Of a stretch of DNA of 64,000 bases, positions 58,966 to 64,000 are shown piece by piece. The DNA comes from Saccharopolyspora galaxeae (GTDB lineage Bacteria > Actinomycetota > Actinomycetes > Mycobacteriales > Pseudonocardiaceae), in contig NZ_JADDUE010000001.1 in the NCBI RefSeq assembly GCF_016526145.1, positions 434,001-498,000 on the forward strand, given 5' to 3'. The notes beneath the pieces were generated by a model that did not search any database, had not been told where the DNA came from, and saw only the letters and a program-made list of their open reading frames with translations. Each line of letters starts with the position of its first letter. The first letter of the stretch is position 1. Made by a program: the position numbers and the translations under genes.

Positions 58966-60038
58966 CTCAGCTACTCGAGAGCCCCAAGCGGGTACCCGGC
59001 CGCTCGCCGGTGCGGGTCGGTCCGCTGTCCGGAGTGCTGCGCGCCCGGCCACTGCTGGTGCTGTTCGGCGGGCTCGTGGTGCTGCTCGCCGGGCTGGTGC
59101 TAGACGTCGCCATCGGGACGTACCCGATCAGCCCGGGTCAGGTGCTGGCGACGTTGTTCGGCGGCGGTGACCGCGCGGATCAGCTCATCGTGTTCACGCT
59201 GCGGATGCCGCGGGCGCTGACCGGCCTGCTGGTCGGCGCAGCGCTCGGGCTGGCGGGCGCGATCACCCAGGCGGTCGCGCGCAACCCGCTGGCCAGTCCG
59301 GACATGCTGGGCATCACCTCGGGCGCGGGGCTGGCGGCGACCACGATGATCGTGCTCGGCAGCGGGCTCGGCGCGGCTTCGGCGATCGGCCTGCCGGTGG
59401 TCGCGCTGATCGGCGGACTGCTCGCCGGGCTGGCGATCTACCTGCTGGCCTATCGCCAGGGCGTCGACTCCTACCGGATCGTGCTGGTCGGCGTGGGCGT
59501 CTCCGCGTTGGCCGGAAACGCCACGTACTGGCTGCTGACCGTCGGCGACGTCAACGACGCGGGGCGCGCGATGGTGTGGCTGACCGGCAGCCTCAACGCG
59601 CGCGGCTGGGAGCACGTGGTGCCGACGGCGATCGCGCTGGCGGTGCTGCTGCCGCTGGCGCTGCTCGGCGCGCACGTGCTCGGGGCGTTGCAGTTCGACG
59701 ACGACACCGTCCGCGGGCTGGGCGTGCGGACCGACCTGGCGCGGGGCGCGCTGCTGCTGGCTTCGGTCGTGCTGGCCTCGGTCGCGACCGCAGCCGCGGG
59801 ACCGGTGCAGTTCGTGGCGCTCGCAGCGCCGCAGATCGCGATGCGGATGGCGCGGGCGGCACGACCACCCCTGGTCGCATCGCTGGTGTTCGGCGCGGTG
59901 CTGGTGGTCGTGGCCGACCTGCTGTCCCGGACCGCCTTCGGCGCCATGGAACTCCCGGTCGGCATCGTGACCGCGATCCTGGGCGCCCCATACCTGATCT
60001 ACCTGCTCGTCCGTCGGTACCGGGAGGACCACGCATGA
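58962..60038 (+). CDS. Iron-siderophore ABC permease (FecCD family), second
   Basis: The protein has 358 residues from GTG 58962, overlapping the stop before it. Family marks: RMPRALTGLLVGAALGLAGAITQAVARNPLASPDMLGITSGA, WLTGSLNARGW, DDDTVRGLGVRTD and AGPVQFVALAAPQIAMR. It pairs with the first permease as a heterodimer, the FepD/FepG arrangement. Its stop overlaps the ATPase start (ATGA). Confidence 0.94.
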   Translation: MTQLLESPKRVPGRSPVRVGPLSGVLRARPLLVLFGGLVVLLAGLVLDVAIGTYPISPGQVLATLFGGGDRADQLIVFTLRMPRALTGLLVGAALGLAGAITQAVARNPLASPDMLGITSGAGLAATTMIVLGSGLGAASAIGLPVVALIGGLLAGLAIYLLAYRQGVDSYRIVLVGVGVSALAGNATYWLLTVGDVNDAGRAMVWLTGSLNARGWEHVVPTAIALAVLLPLALLGAHVLGALQFDDDTVRGLGVRTDLARGALLLASVVLASVATAAAGPVQFVALAAPQIAMRMARAARPPLVASLVFGAVLVVVADLLSRTAFGAMELPVGIVTAILGAPYLIYLLVRRYREDHA

Positions 60039-60901
60039 CCTCACCCGTGTCCACACCCACCCAGCCGCTCACCGGCTCCGCAGCCGACCAGCGGTTGCGC
60101 GGCCGCGGGCTGCGGCTGGCCTACGGCGAACGGGTCGTCGTGGACGGCCTCGACATCGACGTGCCGGACGGCACGATCTCGGCCGTGATCGGGCCGAACG
60201 GCTGCGGCAAGTCGACCCTGCTGCGCGCGCTGGCGCGGCTGCTGCCGCCGAAGAGCGGGCAGGTGCTGCTGGACGGCAAGCAGATCCACAAGATGCCGAC
60301 CAAGGAGGTCGCCCGCGTGCTCGGCCTGCTGCCGCAGTCGCCGCAGGCGCCGGAGGGGCTGACGGTGGCCGATCTGGTCGCGCGCGGCAGGCACCCGCAC
60401 CAGTCCTGGTACCGGCAGTGGTCCTCGGACGACGAGCGGGCGGTGGCCGAGTCGCTGGCGTTGACCGGCATCGGCGACCTGGCGGAGCGCGCGGTCGACG
60501 AGCTCTCCGGCGGCCAGCGGCAGCGCGCCTGGCTGTCCATGGCGCTGGCGCAGGGCACCGATCTGCTGCTGCTCGACGAGCCCACGACGTACCTGGACCT
60601 CTCGCATCAGGTGGAGGTGCTGGACCTGATCGGCAGGCTGCACGACGACAGCGGGCGGACCGTGGTCATGGTGCTGCACGACCTGAACCTGGCCGCCCGC
60701 TACGCGGACCGGCTGGTCGCGATGCGCGACGGGGCGATCGTGGCCGAGGGGGCGCCGGGCGAGGTGCTCACCGAGGAATTGCTGGCGGATGTCTTCGGGT
60801 TGAACGCCAAGGTGATTCCGGACCCGGTCGCGGGTACTCCGATGGTGGTGCCCGTAGGCGGCCGGCAAACGCCCAGCGTGCCGAACGAGACCGGTCGGTG
60901 A
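60035..60901 (+). CDS. Iron-siderophore ABC ATPase (FepC type)
   Basis: The protein has 288 residues from ATG 60035 (GGGAGG upstream). Walker A GPNGCGKST, Q-loop LLPQSPQAPEGLTV, signature LSGGQRQRAWLSMALAQ, Walker B LLLLDEPTTYLDL and H-loop VLHDLNLAARYAD; the TTYLDLSHQ ending of Walker B is typical of siderophore importers. It drives the two FecCD permeases. No substrate-binding lipoprotein follows, so that must be encoded elsewhere. It probably ends before the clpC regulatory region. Confidence 0.95.
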   Translation: MTSPVSTPTQPLTGSAADQRLRGRGLRLAYGERVVVDGLDIDVPDGTISAVIGPNGCGKSTLLRALARLLPPKSGQVLLDGKQIHKMPTKEVARVLGLLPQSPQAPEGLTVADLVARGRHPHQSWYRQWSSDDERAVAESLALTGIGDLAERAVDELSGGQRQRAWLSMALAQGTDLLLLDEPTTYLDLSHQVEVLDLIGRLHDDSGRTVVMVLHDLNLAARYADRLVAMRDGAIVAEGAPGEVLTEELLADVFGLNAKVIPDPVAGTPMVVPVGGRQTPSVPNETGR

Positions 60902-60938
60902 CACCCGAACGAGTGCAATCGACCTGCGGAAAGCGGCC

Positions 60939-60959
60939 GTGTTCGCGGTGAGCGGACAC
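60939..60959. promoter_or_regulatory. Palindrome upstream of clpC, ClgR-like
   Basis: GTGTTCGC-GGTGA-GCGGACAC: arms match at 7 of 8 positions with a CGC-N5-GCG core. ClgR, the actinobacterial activator of clp genes, recognises a CGC-N5-GCG palindrome. It sits 220 bp before the clpC ATG. Assignment by eye; the middle bases deviate from the published consensus. Confidence 0.5.
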
Positions 60960-61178
60960 CGCCCCCATTGCCCTGCCCCGGCGGAATGTCGCAGCACAGC
61001 GGCTCGTTGAACCGCACGGTAGAGGACGAAAGTGAACAGCGGGCTGCCAGCGGGCGCGGACCGTGGCGGGGTGGGGCTACTACAGTGGACCCCAGCGTGC
61101 TGAACCCATCGTGGGCATCGGCGAGGCAGGAGCCGTGTCCCGGTACAACACCGCCGGCGCAGCAGTCAGGGAGTGCGA

Positions 61179-63743
<2,565 letters not shown>

Positions 63744-63766
63744 CCTGACGAGCTCCGCTGACGAAC

Positions 63767-63802
63767 GCGGCCCCCGCACCCTTCTCTTGGTGCGGGGGCC
63801 GC
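63767..63802. terminator. Terminator after clpC
   Basis: 14-bp perfect arms GCGGCCCCCGCACC/GGTGCGGGGGCCGC with an 8-base loop, 23 bp after the stop; nearly the same arm sequence as after holB. Confidence 0.9.
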
Positions 63803-63832
63803 TTCGCGTTTGCGGTTTTCGACCACCGACGG

Positions 63833-63885
63833 GGAGCGAACGGACCGTTGGTCCTGCTGGATGGGGCGAACAGGTCGTTCACTCC
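63833..63885. repeat. Gene-end palindromic repeat, copy C
   Basis: Arms 63833-63849 and 63869-63885 match at 13 of 17 positions (GGAGCGAACGGACCGTT). The right half GGGCGAACAGGTCGTTCACTCC is nearly the same as in copy B. It lies between clpC and a convergent gene. Confidence 0.68.
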
Positions 63886-63899
63886 GAGAAAGCGGGGCG

Positions 63900-64000
63900 T
63901 CAGCGGATGCGGGGGAGGCGTTCGGTGGGGCTTTCGGGGTGGGTGACGCGGGGGAACTGGTCGGTGGGGGCATCCGCATCGTCCGCCTCGTCGCGCTCGC
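63900..64000 (-). CDS. C-terminal end of an unidentified protein (cut by window edge)
   Basis: The minus-strand frame ends at a TGA at 63900 and reads acidic sequence ERDEADDADAPTDQFPRVTH followed by PESPTERLPRIR. Only about 32 residues are inside, too few to name. It converges on clpC with repeat copy C between them. Confidence 0.5.
   Translation of the reverse strand, partial: ERDEADDADAPTDQFPRVTHPESPTERLPRIR

Overview
The window is high-GC actinobacterial chromosome, most likely from the Pseudonocardiaceae (Saccharopolyspora-like); this rests on codon bias, many GTG starts, Lsr2, a helicase-linked Tad locus, K+-insensitive HppA and TopA with Topo-C repeats. From memory of Mycobacterium tuberculosis, gene order from the HAD phosphatase/ssd/tad block to topA/holB and from ppa/dacB to clpC follows the Rv3661-Rv3644 and Rv3628-Rv3596 region, so the backbone is conserved core. 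No phage, insertion sequence or CRISPR array was seen.

Layout. 1-3290: 5' end of acetyl-CoA synthetase, a lipoprotein, a Fic-like protein and a nucleoside hydrolase. 3360-10240 (minus): a compact cell-wall recycling block, nagZ-namZ-amiE-like-murR-murQ. It can take peptidoglycan fragments apart outside the cell (NagZ, NamZ, AmiE) and convert MurNAc-6-phosphate to GlcNAc-6-phosphate inside (MurQ) under a sugar-phosphate-sensing repressor (MurR). No MurNAc importer or kinase is present. 10745-20736: HAD phosphatase, ssd/CpaE, tadA-tadB-tadC, a Flp-like pilin (DUF4244), two TadE/G-like pseudopilins, a degenerate Prim-Pol protein and an SftH-type helicase. 21228-29743: HppA proton pump, a poly-Gln lipoprotein, a conserved unknown, topA and holB. 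29816-33969: two secreted proteins, a DUF4231 2TM protein and tRNA-Thr(CGU).

34066-47684: ppa, a giant DacB with about 1,050 residues of disordered cytoplasmic sequence, a zincin, tilS, hpt, ftsH and the folate operon folE-folP-folB-folK. 47909-56959: a MerR regulator, DUF3180 and DUF6779 membrane proteins, a PrsW protease, the pantothenate/CoA genes (DUF2520 reductase-like, panC, panD, coaX) and lsr2. 57760-60901: a siderophore ABC importer behind an IdeR/DmdR1 iron box. 61179-63743: clpC, with a ClgR-like palindrome upstream.

The best leads are: (i) the DacB cytoplasmic tail, which repeats a Thr motif with hydrophobic residues at +3 and often +5, like a multi-site Ser/Thr-kinase acceptor array; (ii) the five-gene muropeptide block without uptake genes; (iii) an imperfect palindrome found in three convergent gene-end gaps; (iv) a Prim-Pol protein with altered catalytic acids between the Tad locus and the helicase; (v) the Flp cleavage motif in the DUF4244 protein; (vi) a stand-alone SLATT-like DUF4231 protein.
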